Positions 48,908-61,123 are shown, counted from the stretch's first letter. The stretch: 64,000 nt of DNA from Helicoverpa zea (GCF_022581195.2 NC_061469.1:4092001-4156000); one strand, 5' to 3'. Made by a program: numbers and translations. Notes: a model not told the origin generated them from the sequence alone.

Positions 48908-49924
48908 CAGGCCTCTGTCACTCGACGTACTTGCGCGCGATAAATGCCTACCGCTCGCTGGGTTACCGGTAGCCCCACGCGGCACAGGGCTTTCAACAGC
49001 CGCTCGCGACGCGCGCGTTTTATGTTTATTATTTTTATTTGTGAACATGACGACCTCTGGCCAGTTATGTGCTGTGCTTGGTTGCAGATCAAGTAAAAGA
49101 AAAAATATAAAGCTTACGTTTTTCCATTTACCTATAGATGTAGACAGGTCAGTTATTGTTAATTTTTTATTTGGTTTTTAAAATTATCTAATAAACTGAA
49201 GAACTATTTTGATTTGTGTAGGTGTATATGTGATTATTGTAGGAAAATATAAAGGTTTCCTATTATATATGTATAGGCATTTAGAAATATTTTATACCTA
49301 TGTATGAATATACATAGGTTTCTATTTTTTAAAGTAAAAATACTTCTTTGTCATTTTAAAAATAAGCAACTTACTTTAGATACTTAAATTATAGATACTT
49401 ATACCTTACCTACACTTATACATACAATGATTACCGAGTTTTGTAGCTAAAAACATTTTGAGTATAAGTAGGTGTAGTTCTCGTCCAACTAAATGGTGGC
49501 TTGGAACATTGCATATATCGCTGCGCAGAAACCAATTTTGGGTACCTAAGTAGGTATGTATCAGCGGTCAGCGGTGTTGTGCCAGGGGTAATAGGTAAGT
49601 ATAGGATACTTGCGTGTTCTGTGCTCGAAAAGTAGTTGGGCACCTCCATTGATTTGGGGAGTCAGTTACAAATAAGCGTAACTTTGCTCCCCTATTTAAT
49701 TGTAAGAGGCAACCCTACGCTCGCTGTCGGCACGGTCGCGGTCACTGAACTGTGCGCTATCGCATTGAAATAACAATCGAGCGCTGGAGCTTTTAAGGTT
49801 CATTTTCTAACGCAGCTATGAATTTGTAGGTAGTCGGGGAACTTGTAGGTGCTTATAACAGTAGGTATGCACTTTTTTGTATGGAGTGATTTATCTGTTA
49901 CGTAGTAACTATTATATAATCTGT
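48908..49924 (+). mobile_element. 1,017-bp THAP-encoding element with 8-bp duplication (unit 1)
   Basis: Flanked by the perfect 8-bp direct repeat GGCTTGGG (48900-48907 and 49925-49932), which sits inside the last copia pol codons. The interior begins caggcctctgtcactcgacg and ends ttatataatctgt; the termini show only weak inverted similarity. It holds a THAP-domain exon at 49047-49147. An 8-bp GC-rich duplication together with a THAP domain is what the P-element superfamily shows; hAT elements also make 8-bp duplications but do not usually start with THAP. Confidence 0.7.
49047..49147 (+). pseudogene. THAP zinc-finger exon (unit 1)
   Basis: Starts at an ATG and encodes CAVLGCRSSKRKNIKLTFFH plus LPIDVD, the first half of a THAP domain (C-x4-C pair, Phe-x-x-x-Pro core). 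It ends at a good splice donor, gacag|gtcagt. The second zinc-ligand pair (C..H) and the AVPTIF-type end would lie in a following exon, which is not present in the element. It is an orphan first exon, probably of a P-like transposase. Confidence 0.7.
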
Positions 49925-49946
49925 GGCTTGGGGCTAGTATAGTAAA

Positions 49947-49958
49947 ATTGAGGGGGCG
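49947..49958 (+). promoter_or_regulatory. Polypurine tract, unit 1
   Basis: attgagggggcg lies directly before the 3' LTR, the place and composition of a plus-strand primer. Confidence 0.75.
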
Positions 49959-50178
49959 TGTTAAAGTTTCAATTCTTACTACTTGTCGGCCTACTGGCCT
50001 ATTAACCAATTTTGAATTTGGAGTACTTAAAAAGAATAATATATAAAAATGGGTTGTCTGTGTTGTGTCATGTCATTGTGCTTTCATGAAAATGTTTTTA
50101 TAATTTTCGCCTAAATAAATATTATTGTGAATTCTATTGTGTGTTACTCTCTGGGGTGGGAAGAAGCTCTCACCAATA
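49959..50178 (+). repeat. Copia 3' LTR, unit 1
   Basis: 220 bp, followed by the GACAA target duplication (50179-50183). It carries the G variant in ttttcgcct. Confidence 0.93.
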
Positions 50179-50540
50179 GACAACTATTCGTATCACTGAA
50201 AAGCTGTAAATAAAAAACTTTTTAGTGTTTTTGGAAGTCGGTTTAATTTTTTTGAAAAAAAGTTTTTCAATTTGCAAAATATGATTTTTGTTAATTTATA
50301 TAATTTTCATATATAGTCGATAAGGTAAGAAAATAATTTAAATTTTCTATAATTTTTCTCTACAGTCGATAAGGCAGGACTCGTTGTTAATTTTTATTTC
50401 CAATAAATTATCTTTAGCCGTTTTCTCTAATATTGACAAATTTTTGTATACCAAAGAGAATTTTAATTCTACAAAACAAATAATAGTTTTAAAAAATTAA
50501 AAAATTACGCTTTTATAAAAAAACAAACTAAAAAGTAGAA

Positions 50541-50970
50541 AATAAATAATAGTTTAAAAAAAAAACTAAAAAACACGCTTTTTATAGAAAACCGAACTAA
50601 AAAATAGAAAATAAATTTTAATGAATTTAAATTAAGAAAATAGTGTTAAAAATTTCAATGAATATAAATTAATAATAGTGTGAATAAAAAAAAATATTTT
50701 ATTAAAAAAAAGCGTGGGGTGCTTATTAAGATATATTCTCGAAATGATAATCACTCTACTCATATCTGTCACTAAAATATTTATAACTATTGACACGATG
50801 CACCCCACGCTTTTTTAAAATAAAATATTTTTTTTTATTCACACTATTATTAATTTATATTCATTGAAATTTTTAACACTATTTTCTTAATTTAAATTCA
50901 TTAAAATTTATTTTCTATTTTTTAGTTCGGTTTTCTATAAAAAGCGTTTTTTTTTAAACTATTATTTATT
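50541..50970. repeat. Foldback repeat, complete (unit 1)
   Basis: The arms 50541-50721 and about 50809-50970 are reverse complements apart from short indels. They meet at agcgtggggtgc (left) and gcaccccacgct (right), with a spacer of about 80 bp. Its outer right end (aaactattatttatt) joins directly to the rest of the Helitron (ctgtccctatatcc). Confidence 0.85.
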
Positions 50971-51181
50971 CTGTCCCTATATCCTTATATCACTATGTAC
51001 CTATTTCCCTTTGTACGCTTAAATCTTCAAAACTGCGCAACGAATTTAGATGAGTTTTTTTTTATACAGTGATTAAAGAGGATGGTTTACATGTATAATA
51101 ACATCCATTAAATAGAAGAGAAATACTGTTTTCCCGTGCGAAGCCGGGGCAGGTCGCTAGTCAGTAGATATTAAAATGAAT

Positions 51182-51562
51182 AATAGTAATAATAAATAAT
51201 AATAATGGCGTCCACGGCCGATTTCGGCCACGGCGGCTGTTCTCATTTAAGGAGATCAGCCAGCTGCGCAGGACATATTATAGTGCACGAGCATTTGCGC
51301 AGACACAGGTGCACTCCCTATTCCTTCACTCTCATAGCCCGATGGGACGGCAATCCGACACGACCGGAAAGAGATCAGGTGCAGGACCGACATTTACGTG
51401 CTCTCCGATGCACGGGTGAATCAATCACCAACTTCCAGACTACGGGCTGCTTTGTGAAAGTTTAAGAAAACCCACAAAGCGATTTCAACCCGACCCGGGA
51501 ATCGAACCCGAGACCTCGAGTTCAGCAGCCGCGCTTGCGACCACTAGGCCAACGAGGCAGTC
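51182..51562 (-). mobile_element. tRNA-derived SINE, copy 3
   Basis: Same family as 9601-9973, in the opposite direction. The head is at the right (complement of ccactaggccaacgaggcag), the B box is the complement of gggaatcgaacccgag, and the (aat)n tail is at 51182-51205. The direct repeat AAAATGAAT at 51173-51181 and 51563-51571 flanks it. It interrupts the outer DNA transposon. Confidence 0.88.
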
Positions 51563-51640
51563 AAAATGAATGGTAGTACGCACATAACAACGGTCGGTAT
51601 CGGACCAACTAAAAACTTTTATTGAATTCATGATTTTCTT

Positions 51641-51800
51641 AAAGGTAGAATTCCGTCCATCGCGACATCGTAGGACGCGCGCGGCTTACGACTATCGTCG
51701 GCCGCGCGCGACAATAGTCAAGCTATGAAAATGTATGGCACCGTTGCCGAGGTCCGCGACAGTCGCGCGCGGCTGACGAATTTCGTCAGCCGCGCGCGGC
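51641..51800 (+). repeat. GC-rich inverted arm, left
   Basis: Begins aaaggtagaattccgt and contains several ccgcgcgcggc palindromes separated by acgacta/acaatag words. It is the inverse of 60961-61123 at roughly 88% identity by eye. Both are subterminal arms of the outer DNA transposon. Confidence 0.8.
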
Positions 51801-52382
51801 ATTGTCTTGAAATAAGTAGATTTTGTTCGTCCGTTCCCTCTAGTCAAAGTGCTAATCGATATCCTTGAAGAAGAGGAGGATGAAGTGCTGCTGTGTCCTT
51901 TTTACACGCTTTTTATTAGCTTCACCTGTATGTTTGTATGTTTGTAGGTTTGTATGTTTGTTTGTAACCGACTTCTTTGGGTGCGATTTTGACCCACTTT
52001 AAACGGCCAGATTTCGTTCAAACTTTGTAGATTTATTGAGGACCGATGACAATACACTAATTTGATAAAATTATTCCATTTTTAACCGACTTCCCAAAAA
52101 GGAGGAGGTTCTCAATTCGGCCAGTGTTTTTTTTTCTATGTATTTACATCGATTACTCCGAGGTTTATAGACCGATTTACGTGATTCTTTTTTTGTTCGA
52201 CGCGGAATAGCTGCCGGTTGGTTATATATTTATTTATTCAACAGTGAAGGTTTGGAGCTGACCTGATGATGGAGACCAGAGAGGGTCGAGGGAACTCGAC
52301 AACTGAATATGTAAAATACCTCGTATTTGGGCTTATATTCTTTGTATTGATGAGAACTTTCGACTTATATGGATAGTGACAA

Positions 52383-52602
52383 TGTTAAAGTTTCAATTCT
52401 TACTACTTGTCGGCCTACTGGCCTATTAACCAATTTTGAATTTGGAGTACTTAAAAAGAATAATATATAAAAATGGGTTGTCTGTGTTGTGTCATGTCAT
52501 TGTGCTTTCATGAAAATGTTTTTATAATTTTCTCCTAAATAAATATTATTGTGAATTCTATTGTGTGTTACTCTCTGGGGTGGGAAGAAGCTCTCACCAA
52601 TA
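52383..52602 (+). repeat. Copia 5' LTR, unit 2
   Basis: Matches 42479-42698, including the T variant (ttttctcct) and the preceding GACAA. Confidence 0.92.
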
Positions 52603-52606
52603 GGTT

Positions 52607-54235
52607 ATGGCCCAGACGACGTTTACATCGAAAATTGAGAATTTGAATGGTACAAATTATGAAACCTGGAAGGTTCAAGTGCAGGCGTTGCTCACGAGAA
52701 ATCAGGTATGGAAATACGTAAATGGAACTATACCTAAGCCGGACTCAGCAGTGGAGTCGTGCGCATGGTCTGATAAAGACGATATGGCAAAGGCTGATTT
52801 GATAATGGCAATGTGTCCAAGTGAGCTTAAACACATAAGAGGGTGTGAAACGTCGCACGAGATATGGAGAAAATTGGAGAAAACGTATGCATCTAAAGGT
52901 CCCGTAAGAAAGGCAAGTCTGTTAAAGAAGTTAACGTTGAGCCGCATGAAGGAAGGAGATGACGTACAGAGTCACCTGAATAATTTCTTCGAAGCTGCGA
53001 ATATGTGAAGTGATATGGGTGTAGAAATACACGAAGACTTGATGTCTATCTTATTACTGTATAGCTTGCCAGAGAGTTACGAAAATTTTAGATGTTCTAT
53101 GGAGAGCAGAGACGAACTACCAAACATAGAGGTACTAAAGATTAAGATCTTGGAGAAGGCAAATAGCTCGACTTGTACTGAAATGAAAAGTATTGAAGGA
53201 GCCATGTATGCGAAGAATAAAGGATTTAAAAAGAACTCGAACCGTAAAGAACAAAATACAAAGAGTAAAATATATAAATGTTATAAGTGTCATGGAGCTG
53301 GACATAAATATTCAGAATGTAAAATGAATCAAAAGAATGATGACGCGAGATGTGCAACAGAATACAATAAGGAGGACAGTATTTTTGATATTCTTTTTAA
53401 TTGTACGAACTTTTCTAATAATTTACAAATTAAAAAGAATGACTGGATCCTTGATAGTGGCTGTACATCGCATTTATGTAACGATTTATATAAATTTACA
53501 GATAATTTTTGTATTTTACAGGATAAACTGAACTTAGCATCAAATCTGTCGACGGATGTAAAGGGCAAAGGTGACGTAAGGTTGTCAGCATCAGGCAGGA
53601 GGCTTACTTTGAAGAATACCCTGTATGTACCAGATCTTCGTAGTAATTTATTATCTGTAGCGAGGATTGCAGACAATGGGTATGAAGTTCAATTTCATAA
53701 AGATAGGGCCTGTATTAATTCGTCAAACGGAAATACTGTAGTGACAGCCGAACGTGTAGGAAATCTTTACGTTTTTAAGAGATTGGATGAACAAGCATAT
53801 TTTATTGCTGATCCAATCGACATAGTAGAGTGGCATAGTCGCATAGGTCACTTAAATGGTAAAGATCTCTTAAAGTTGTTGAACCATTGCGGATATAATA
53901 CTAAGGAGGCAGATTTACGTAAAATATCGAATTGTGATGTTTGTGCTAAGGGAAAAATGAGTTCGTTACCTTTTTTGAGATCGGGTGGTCCATGTAATGA
54001 ATTATTACGTATTGTTCATTCCGATATAGTAGGTCCTTTAAAAACACAGTCAATTGGCGGAGCGAAATATTTTGTAACTTTTATTGACGACAGTACCCGT
54101 TGGTGTGAAGTATATTTACTTGGAAAGAAAAGTGCAGTGTTTAGCGCATTTAAGCTATACAAAAGTCATGCTGAAAGACTCACAGGAAAGAAAATTAAAT
54201 TCCTTCAATCTGACAACGGCGGTGAATACTGCAGT
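52607..54235 (+). pseudogene. Copia gag, protease and N-terminal integrase, broken (unit 2)
   Basis: Same content as 42703-44331, with the same in-frame TGA (53006-53008), zinc knuckle, protease DSG and truncated integrase core. Confidence 0.9.
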
Positions 54236-55445
54236 ACGAGAGCTACCTGTCGAATAGATATCAATGTGTAGAAATAACACATACTACAAAAAATCAAAAA
54301 ACGGCAAGGCAATCTGACTATAAACAGAACAGCTGTGGTGTACCACAAGGCAGTGTTCTGGGCCCTCTACTGTTTTTACTATATATCAATGATTTACCGG
54401 ACTCTACAAAGTATAAATGTGTGCTATATGCAGATGACACCACTCTCTTGATTAATTGTGAAAACATAAATACCTACAATAATGAAATAAATGAAAGTTT
54501 AAATAATGTAATAAAATGGCTTGATGATAATAATCTAAATATTAACATAAATAAAACAAAAATTATTCAATTTAAAACATATAATAGTCATCCACCGAAA
54601 ATAAATATTACGCAAAACAATACAATTGTAGACAAGGTTGAGTCAACAACATTTTTAGGTATAACTATTGATCAATATTGTACTTGGAAACAACACATAA
54701 ATAAAATTTGCAATAAATTAGACAGTTATGTATATGTATTAAACAGACTTAGACAGGTAGCTACAATTAAGGCGACGCTATGGGCTTATCATGGTTACGT
54801 TTCTTCCATTTTACGCTATGGAATAGTGATTTGGGGTAACTCTGTTGATCAAATAAGAGCTTTCAGAGCCCAAAAAAAATGTGTTAGGTCTGTATGTGGA
54901 GCTGACTATCTAGACAGTTGTGTACCATTATTCAAAAAATATAATATTCTACCGCTACCATGCCTGTATATTTATGAAATATGTGTATTTGTTTATAAAA
55001 ATCAATACTTATTTGAAAAATCCTGTAATATCAACAATAGAAATAGTAGAAATAAAAATAAACTTAATATACCTAAACAACGCACAGTAATGTTCAGTAA
55101 AAACTCATATTGCATGGCTATTAGAATTTATAACAAATTACCTAATTACCTAAAAAATGAAACATTGAATTTGTTTAAAAAACAATTATTTGCCATGCTT
55201 ATTGATAAATGTTACTACAGTGTAAAGGATTATTTAAATGATGCAATGTAAAATGAATGTTATAAACGTAATGATAATGTTTTGCAAGCAATTTATTTAC
55301 TATCGCATTATATAACTTTGTTAGTTTATAAGTTTAATATTTGTACACCAGTAATGGTAGAATACAAGAGACTAATACTTTGTAACACCTTAATGTACTG
55401 TATTCTGACAAATAAATCTATCTTTATCTTTATCTTTATCTTTGT
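54236..55445 (+). mobile_element. 5'-truncated LINE in copia integrase (unit 2)
   Basis: Same insertion, breakpoint, open partial RT (to 55251) and (tcttta)n tail as 44332-45541. Confidence 0.85.
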
Positions 55446-57813
55446 CGTGAATTTGATGAATTTTTAAATCAAGAAGGCATTCAAAGAAGGCTGAGTATTT
55501 CGCGATCACCTCAAATGAACGGAGTCAGTGAACGAATGAACAGAACTTTACTTGAAATGGCGTTTGTCCGTAGGATTTTGGGCGGATGCTGTTTTGACTG
55601 CGTGCTACATACGCAATCGTTGTCCAACGAGTAGTCTAAATGGTGGTATTCCATTTGAAAAATGGACTGGAACTAAAGTCGACTTATCCAACATAAGAAG
55701 TTTTGGAGCAAAAGCCTATATTTTAGACAAGACACCAACGAAAGACAAATTCGATGCTCGTGCTAAGGAGGGAGTTTTTGTCGGGTATCCGAGATGTACG
55801 AAAGGATACCGAATTTGGATACCAGGTGAACATAAAGTCGTTGAAGCTCGTGATGTTAAATTTGTTCCCAAAGAGGAACCAAAACAATTTCATCAGAAGG
55901 TTGAACTGGAAGTTGAAGATACACATTCAAATGCGAAAAGTCCAGTTACTACTGAATTCTATACTTATTTACCTGCCACGCATGAGACATTGACAGGCGC
56001 TGGTGATCAATCCAATGAAAGAATTCATACGGATGTTGTACGTTGTGCCCCTGAGATTGATTGTCACGGCAATGGAGATAGTTGTCCTGGTGATGTACAT
56101 TCAGAGGTCGAGCCAGCTAATGAGGGAAATAATACGCAACAAGTTATCCTGAAAAGAGCCGCTGGAAGACCGAAACTTGTAAAGGGAGAACGTGGTCGCC
56201 CAAGAAAAGTATATAATATGGTAGAAGTTCAAGAACAAGAAACTGAACAGCATGAAGAAATGCACCCGGACTCAATGGAACCTGTAGAAGGTATACAGGG
56301 TGATATTAATCAAAATGTAGATGATGAAGAGTTTTTCTCAGCGATGGCTGAAATATCACTTGAACAGGCTTTATCAAGCGATGAGAGTGAAAAATGGCAA
56401 GAAGCAATTTTATCTGAGATCAAAAGTTTAGTGAAGAACGAAACCTGGGATATTGTTAAGAAACCAAAAGATCGAGAGATTGTGGGCTGTCGCTATATCT
56501 TGACAACTAAACTGAATGTCGATATGACAACAAAGAAGAAAGCTCGTCTAGTAGCAAGGGGTTATAGTCAACGTTATGGTGTAGATTATCACCAAACTTA
56601 TGCCCCAGTAGCGAGACTTGAAACTATCAGACTTTTAATGGCACTAGCGGTAGAATTGAATTTAGAAGTCCATCAACTAGATATCAATACTGCTTATTTA
56701 AACGGCAAAATCGACGAAAAGGTATATATGCAGATACCAAAGATGTTAGAAGAAAACCTTCATACGCTGATCCAGAGAGAGGGAGAGGGCTCAGAAATTG
56801 GAAAGCGTGCTAATAAAATGTTAGTGGATCTTCAAACTGGAGGAGATGCCTGTCTCTTAAAGCGTTCATTGTATGGTTTAAAGCAAGCGGGACGACAGTG
56901 GTATATTAGATTAGATGAAACACTTCGTCGAATGAATCTGAAACCAAGCAAAAATGAACCGTGTCTATATTATCAGCGGAGGAAGGATGGAACAGTTTTG
57001 ATAGTTGTTATATATGTTGATGACATTTTAGTTGCTTGTGATGATCTTACTTTGATACAAGAATTTAAGAAGAAATTAGCTGATGATTTTGAGTTAAAGG
57101 ATTTTGGACCAGCCAAATATTGTTTGGGTATAGAGATAGTGAAGGAAGACGGTGTAATAAGTCTATCACAGCGTAAATATATCCAAGACACATTAAAGAA
57201 GTTTGGAATGACGGACTGCAAAACCGTATCGACGCCTTTTGAGGTGGGACTAAATTTTGCAGCTCCAAAGCGTCACGAAGAATACAAGGAAAAGGAATCG
57301 TGGCCATATCGCGAACTCATAGGAACATTGATGTATTTGAGTGTTGCCACAAGGCCTGACATTGCTAATACAGTTTCAAAGTTAGCTCAATTTGCAACTT
57401 GTCCAAATCATACTCATTGGATTTCCGCTAAACGAGTTCTTCGATATCTAAAGAAGACTATTGACTACCGATTAACATTTAGAAAAACAGGAAAGTCGTT
57501 AACGGGTTACTCAGACGCTGATTGGGGTAACTCATTAATTGATCGGAAATCATACTCTGGTTACGCTTTTATATTAGGAGGAGCTACAATTTCATGGCGA
57601 TCGCAAAAGCAAAGATCAGTGGCTACATCCTCAACCGAGGCTGAGTATATAAGTCTTAGCGAAGCTATGAAAGAGGCCCTTTACCTCAGTAGTTTGTTGA
57701 AAGAAATAGGTCTGTTAAACTTATCAAAAACTACGATTTATGCTGACAACCAGGGGGCGATATATATTGCAAACGATACCGGCTACCATGCCCGTAGCAA
57801 ACATATAGATATA
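55446..57813 (+). pseudogene. Copia integrase end, RT and RNase H, broken (unit 2)
   Basis: Same as 45542-47909, including the frameshift near 55564 and the YVDD motif at 57013-57024. Confidence 0.9.
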
Positions 57814-58670
57814 GTAAGTTCAACTCAGTCGTGCGCGCGGCCCTATGTGTGGGTAACCCTTGTACATATACAGTGACTTTGTGTGCGTGACAAGAGGTAC
57901 AGTCGGGTACAAATACAGTTATTTAGGGGTTGTATACGGCTGTTTAAAGTACAGTTATTACGTAATTTAGTTTATTTATTTATAATGATTCTGTATCGCT
58001 ACTTGAAAAATCAAATGATGAATTTTCGGATTCGCTACTTTCACCAATGTTAATTATAAATTCTGACTCCATGTCAAAATGTCTATAGTATTCTTCTTTT
58101 TTCTTTTGTACATGTCGACAAGTATTACCCAACATCCCTTCATCAATTTGACTTAAACGTTCATTTATGAGTTTCATTATTTCCGTCTTATTTTGGTCGA
58201 CATTATGCGAAGCAATATAATTTTTTAAAATTCCCCACACATTTTGTTTCCATTATTATACTAAATTATAGGTCTTTTACATTCTTAGTCCACACATTTA
58301 TTTATTGTCCGCGTACCCCGAGCTAGAAAATATGTAAGGAGTATTTAATTCATCTTAGATATTTCACTTCATTTATTTCTTAGATACTGTCAATGTCAAT
58401 TTGAAAAGCCGTATGAGAAAATAATGATAAACTGTAAAATGTAATAATAAAAAGCTTTGAATGTTGTTACATTTTTTTGAAACGCTACCTGACTCCTTAA
58501 AACATTTTCTCCGTGAAGAACTAGACATTTTCGTAAACGACTGTACCCATAACAAAAAGCGATGCGAACACGTCATGCTCGGACGACGTCACTGTCACAC
58601 GAATGAAAGTTGTATATTTACAAGCCGACGCACACATAGGGCCGCGCGCAAATCTGAGTTGAACTATCTA
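57814..58670. mobile_element. 857-bp TIR DNA transposon (unit 2)
   Basis: Same as 47910-48766, with the transposase C-terminal remnant on the minus strand at 57980-58240. Confidence 0.85.
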
Positions 58671-58674
58671 TATA

Positions 58675-58811
58675 AGGTATCATTTTATTAGGGATGTATT
58701 GAAGGGTGATGTTGTAGAGTTGAAGCATCTGCCGACAGATTTGATGTTAGCCGATGTATTAACCAAAGCTTTACCCGCGATTAAACACTATAAGTGTACT
58801 TCAGGCTTGGG
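58675..58811 (+). pseudogene. Copia RNase H C-terminus (unit 2)
   Basis: Same as 48771-48907. Confidence 0.87.
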
Positions 58812-59828
58812 CAGGCCTCTGTCACTCGACGTACTTGCGCGCGATAAATGCCTACCGCTCGCTGGGTTACCGGTAGCCCCACGCGGCACAGGGCTTTCAA
58901 CAGCCGCTCGCGACGCGCGCGTTTTATGTTTATTATTTTTATTTGTGAACATGACGACCTCTGGCCAGTTATGTGCTGTGCTTGGTTGCAGATCAAGTAA
59001 AAGAAAAAATATAAAGCTTACGTTTTTCCATTTACCTATAGATGTAGACAGGTCAGTTATTGTTAATTTTTTATTTGGTTTTTAAAATTATCTAATAAAC
59101 TGAAGAACTATTTTGATTTGTGTAGGTGTATATGTGATTATTGTAGGAAAATATAAAGGTTTCCTATTATATATGTATAGGCATTTAGAAATATTTTATA
59201 CCTATGTATGAATATACATAGGTTTCTATTTTTTAAAGTAAAAATACTTCTTTGTCATTTTAAAAATAAGCAACTTACTTTAGATACTTAAATTATAGAT
59301 ACTTATACCTTACCTACACTTATACATACAATGATTACCGAGTTTTGTAGCTAAAAACATTTTGAGTATAAGTAGGTGTAGTTCTCGTCCAACTAAATGG
59401 TGGCTTGGAACATTGCATATATCGCTGCGCAGAAACCAATTTTGGGTACCTAAGTAGGTATGTATCAGCGGTCAGCGGTGTTGTGCCAGGGGTAATAGGT
59501 AAGTATAGGATACTTGCGTGTTCTGTGCTCGAAAAGTAGTTGGGCACCTCCATTGATTTGGGGAGTCAGTTACAAATAAGCGTAACTTTGCTCCCCTATT
59601 TAATTGTAAGAGGCAACCCTACGCTCGCTGTCGGCACGGTCGCGGTCACTGAACTGTGCGCTATCGCATTGAAATAACAATCGAGCGCTGGAGCTTTTAA
59701 GGTTCATTTTCTAACGCAGCTATGAATTTGTAGGTAGTCGGGGAACTTGTAGGTGCTTATAACAGTAGGTATGCACTTTTTTGTATGGAGTGATTTATCT
59801 GTTACGTAGTAACTATTATATAATCTGT
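58812..59828 (+). mobile_element. THAP-encoding element with 8-bp duplication (unit 2)
   Basis: Same as 48908-49924. GGCTTGGG stands on both sides (58804-58811 and 59829-59836) and the THAP exon is at 58951-59051. Confidence 0.7.
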
Positions 59829-59862
59829 GGCTTGGGGCTAGTATAGTAAAATTGAGGGGGCG

Positions 59863-60082
59863 TGTTAAAGTTTCAATTCTTACTACTTGTCGGCCTACTG
59901 GCCTATTAACCAATTTTGAATTTGGAGTACTTAAAAAGAATAATATATAAAAATGGGTTGTCTGTGTTGTGTCATGTCATTGTGCTTTCATGAAAATGTT
60001 TTTATAATTTTCGCCTAAATAAATATTATTGTGAATTCTATTGTGTGTTACTCTCTGGGGTGGGAAGAAGCTCTCACCAATA
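59863..60082 (+). repeat. Copia 3' LTR, unit 2
   Basis: Matches 49959-50178 with the G variant (ttttcgcct), followed by GACAA. Confidence 0.92.
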
Positions 60083-60444
60083 GACAACTATTCGTATCAC
60101 TGAAAAGCTGTAAATAAAAAACTTTTTAGTGTTTTTGGAAGTCGGTTTAATTTTTTTGAAAAAAAGTTTTTCAATTTGCAAAATATGATTTTTGTTAATT
60201 TATATAATTTTCATATATAGTCGATAAGGTAAGAAAATAATTTAAATTTTCTATAATTTTTCTCTACAGTCGATAAGGCAGGACTCGTTGTTAATTTTTA
60301 TTTCCAATAAATTATCTTTAGCCGTTTTCTCTAATATTGACAAATTTTTGTATACCAAAGAGAATTTTAATTCTACAAAACAAATAATAGTTTTAAAAAA
60401 TTAAAAAATTACGCTTTTATAAAAAAACAAACTAAAAAGTAGAA

Positions 60445-60760
60445 AATAAATAATAGTTTAAAAAAAAAACTAAAAAACACGCTTTTTATAGAAAACCGAA
60501 CTAAAAAATAGAAAATAAATTTTAATGAATTTAAATTAAGAAAATAGTGTTAAAAATTTCAATGAATATAAATTAATAATAGTGTGAATAAAAAAAAATA
60601 TTTTATTAAAAAAAAGCGTGGGGTGCTTATTAAGATATATTCTCGAAATGATAATCACTCTACTCATATCTGTCACTAAAATATTTATAACTATTGACAC
60701 GATGCACCCCACGCTTTTTTAAAATAAAATATTTTTTTTTATTCACACTATTATTAATTT
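60445..60760. repeat. Foldback repeat, right arm truncated (unit 2)
   Basis: The left arm and centre match 50541-50856, but the right arm stops after ttattaattt. The last 114 bp present in unit 1 (50857-50970) are missing, and outer-transposon sequence follows. Confidence 0.85.
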
Positions 60761-60960
60761 TTATGTAAATAGATTACCAATCGACCCTATCTTTAAAAAG
60801 TAGAAATGAAGAAGGATACTACCAAATACTGATTCAAAAGCATTTGTATTGTAATGAAAACAAAAAGAAGTTTTGCCGACTAAATAAAAAACAATTAAAT
60901 TCTGGTTTTACTAAGATTCTATAGATGTTATTAAGCGCTAGACCATGTTGAGAAGCGTAC

Positions 60961-61123
60961 GGCCGCGCGCGGCTCACGAAATTCGTCGGCCGCGCGCGAC
61001 TGTCGCGGACCTCGGCAGCGGCGCCATACATTTTCATAGGTTGACTATTGTCGCGCGCGGCCGACGACTGTCGTAGGCCGCGCGCGGCTGCGTCAGCCGC
61101 GACCCACGGAATTCTACCTTTAA
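60961..61123 (-). repeat. GC-rich inverted arm, right
   Basis: Inverse of 51641-51800, ending gaattctaccttt. It lies about 30 bp inside the right terminus of the outer DNA transposon. Confidence 0.8.

Larger units (their letters stand above)
41994..50856 (+). repeat. Large direct repeat, unit 1 (8,863 bp)
   Basis: All features line up with unit 2 at a constant offset of 9,904 bp, and all reading frames in the two units are the same. The match starts at ctttttacacgc (the preceding bases differ: tcg versus gtc) and ends at ttattaattt. After that, unit 1 continues into the right arm of a foldback and unit 2 does not. I noticed no differences between the units in the stretches I compared, but did not align every base. 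Confidence 0.93.
41968..51160 (+). mobile_element. Helitron-like element split by the large repeat unit
   Basis: The 5' end TCACTACATAGTATAAAACA (from 41968) lies after an A, and the 3' end gcgaagccggggcaggtcgc plus TAG (CTAG at 51157-51160) lies before a T, the Helitron insertion rule. Its two own pieces are 41968-41993 and about 50971-51160. Between them sits the 9-kb unit holding the copia element. The ends also join into a sensible pre-insertion sequence of the outer DNA transposon (as in 10090-10110). No Rep/helicase is encoded, so it is non-autonomous. Confidence 0.7.
51898..60760 (+). repeat. Large direct repeat, unit 2 (8,863 bp)
   Basis: Copy of 41994-50856. Left junction gctgtgtc|ctttttacac, right junction attaattt|ttatgtaaat, both within the outer DNA transposon and not in a Helitron. 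It carries every nested insertion, frameshift and stop of unit 1. Confidence 0.93.

Noticed and set aside
52383..60082. Independent insertion of a second copia element
   Set aside because: It shares the target duplication, the LTR difference, all later insertions and flanking repeat DNA with the first, so it was copied as part of a larger DNA block.
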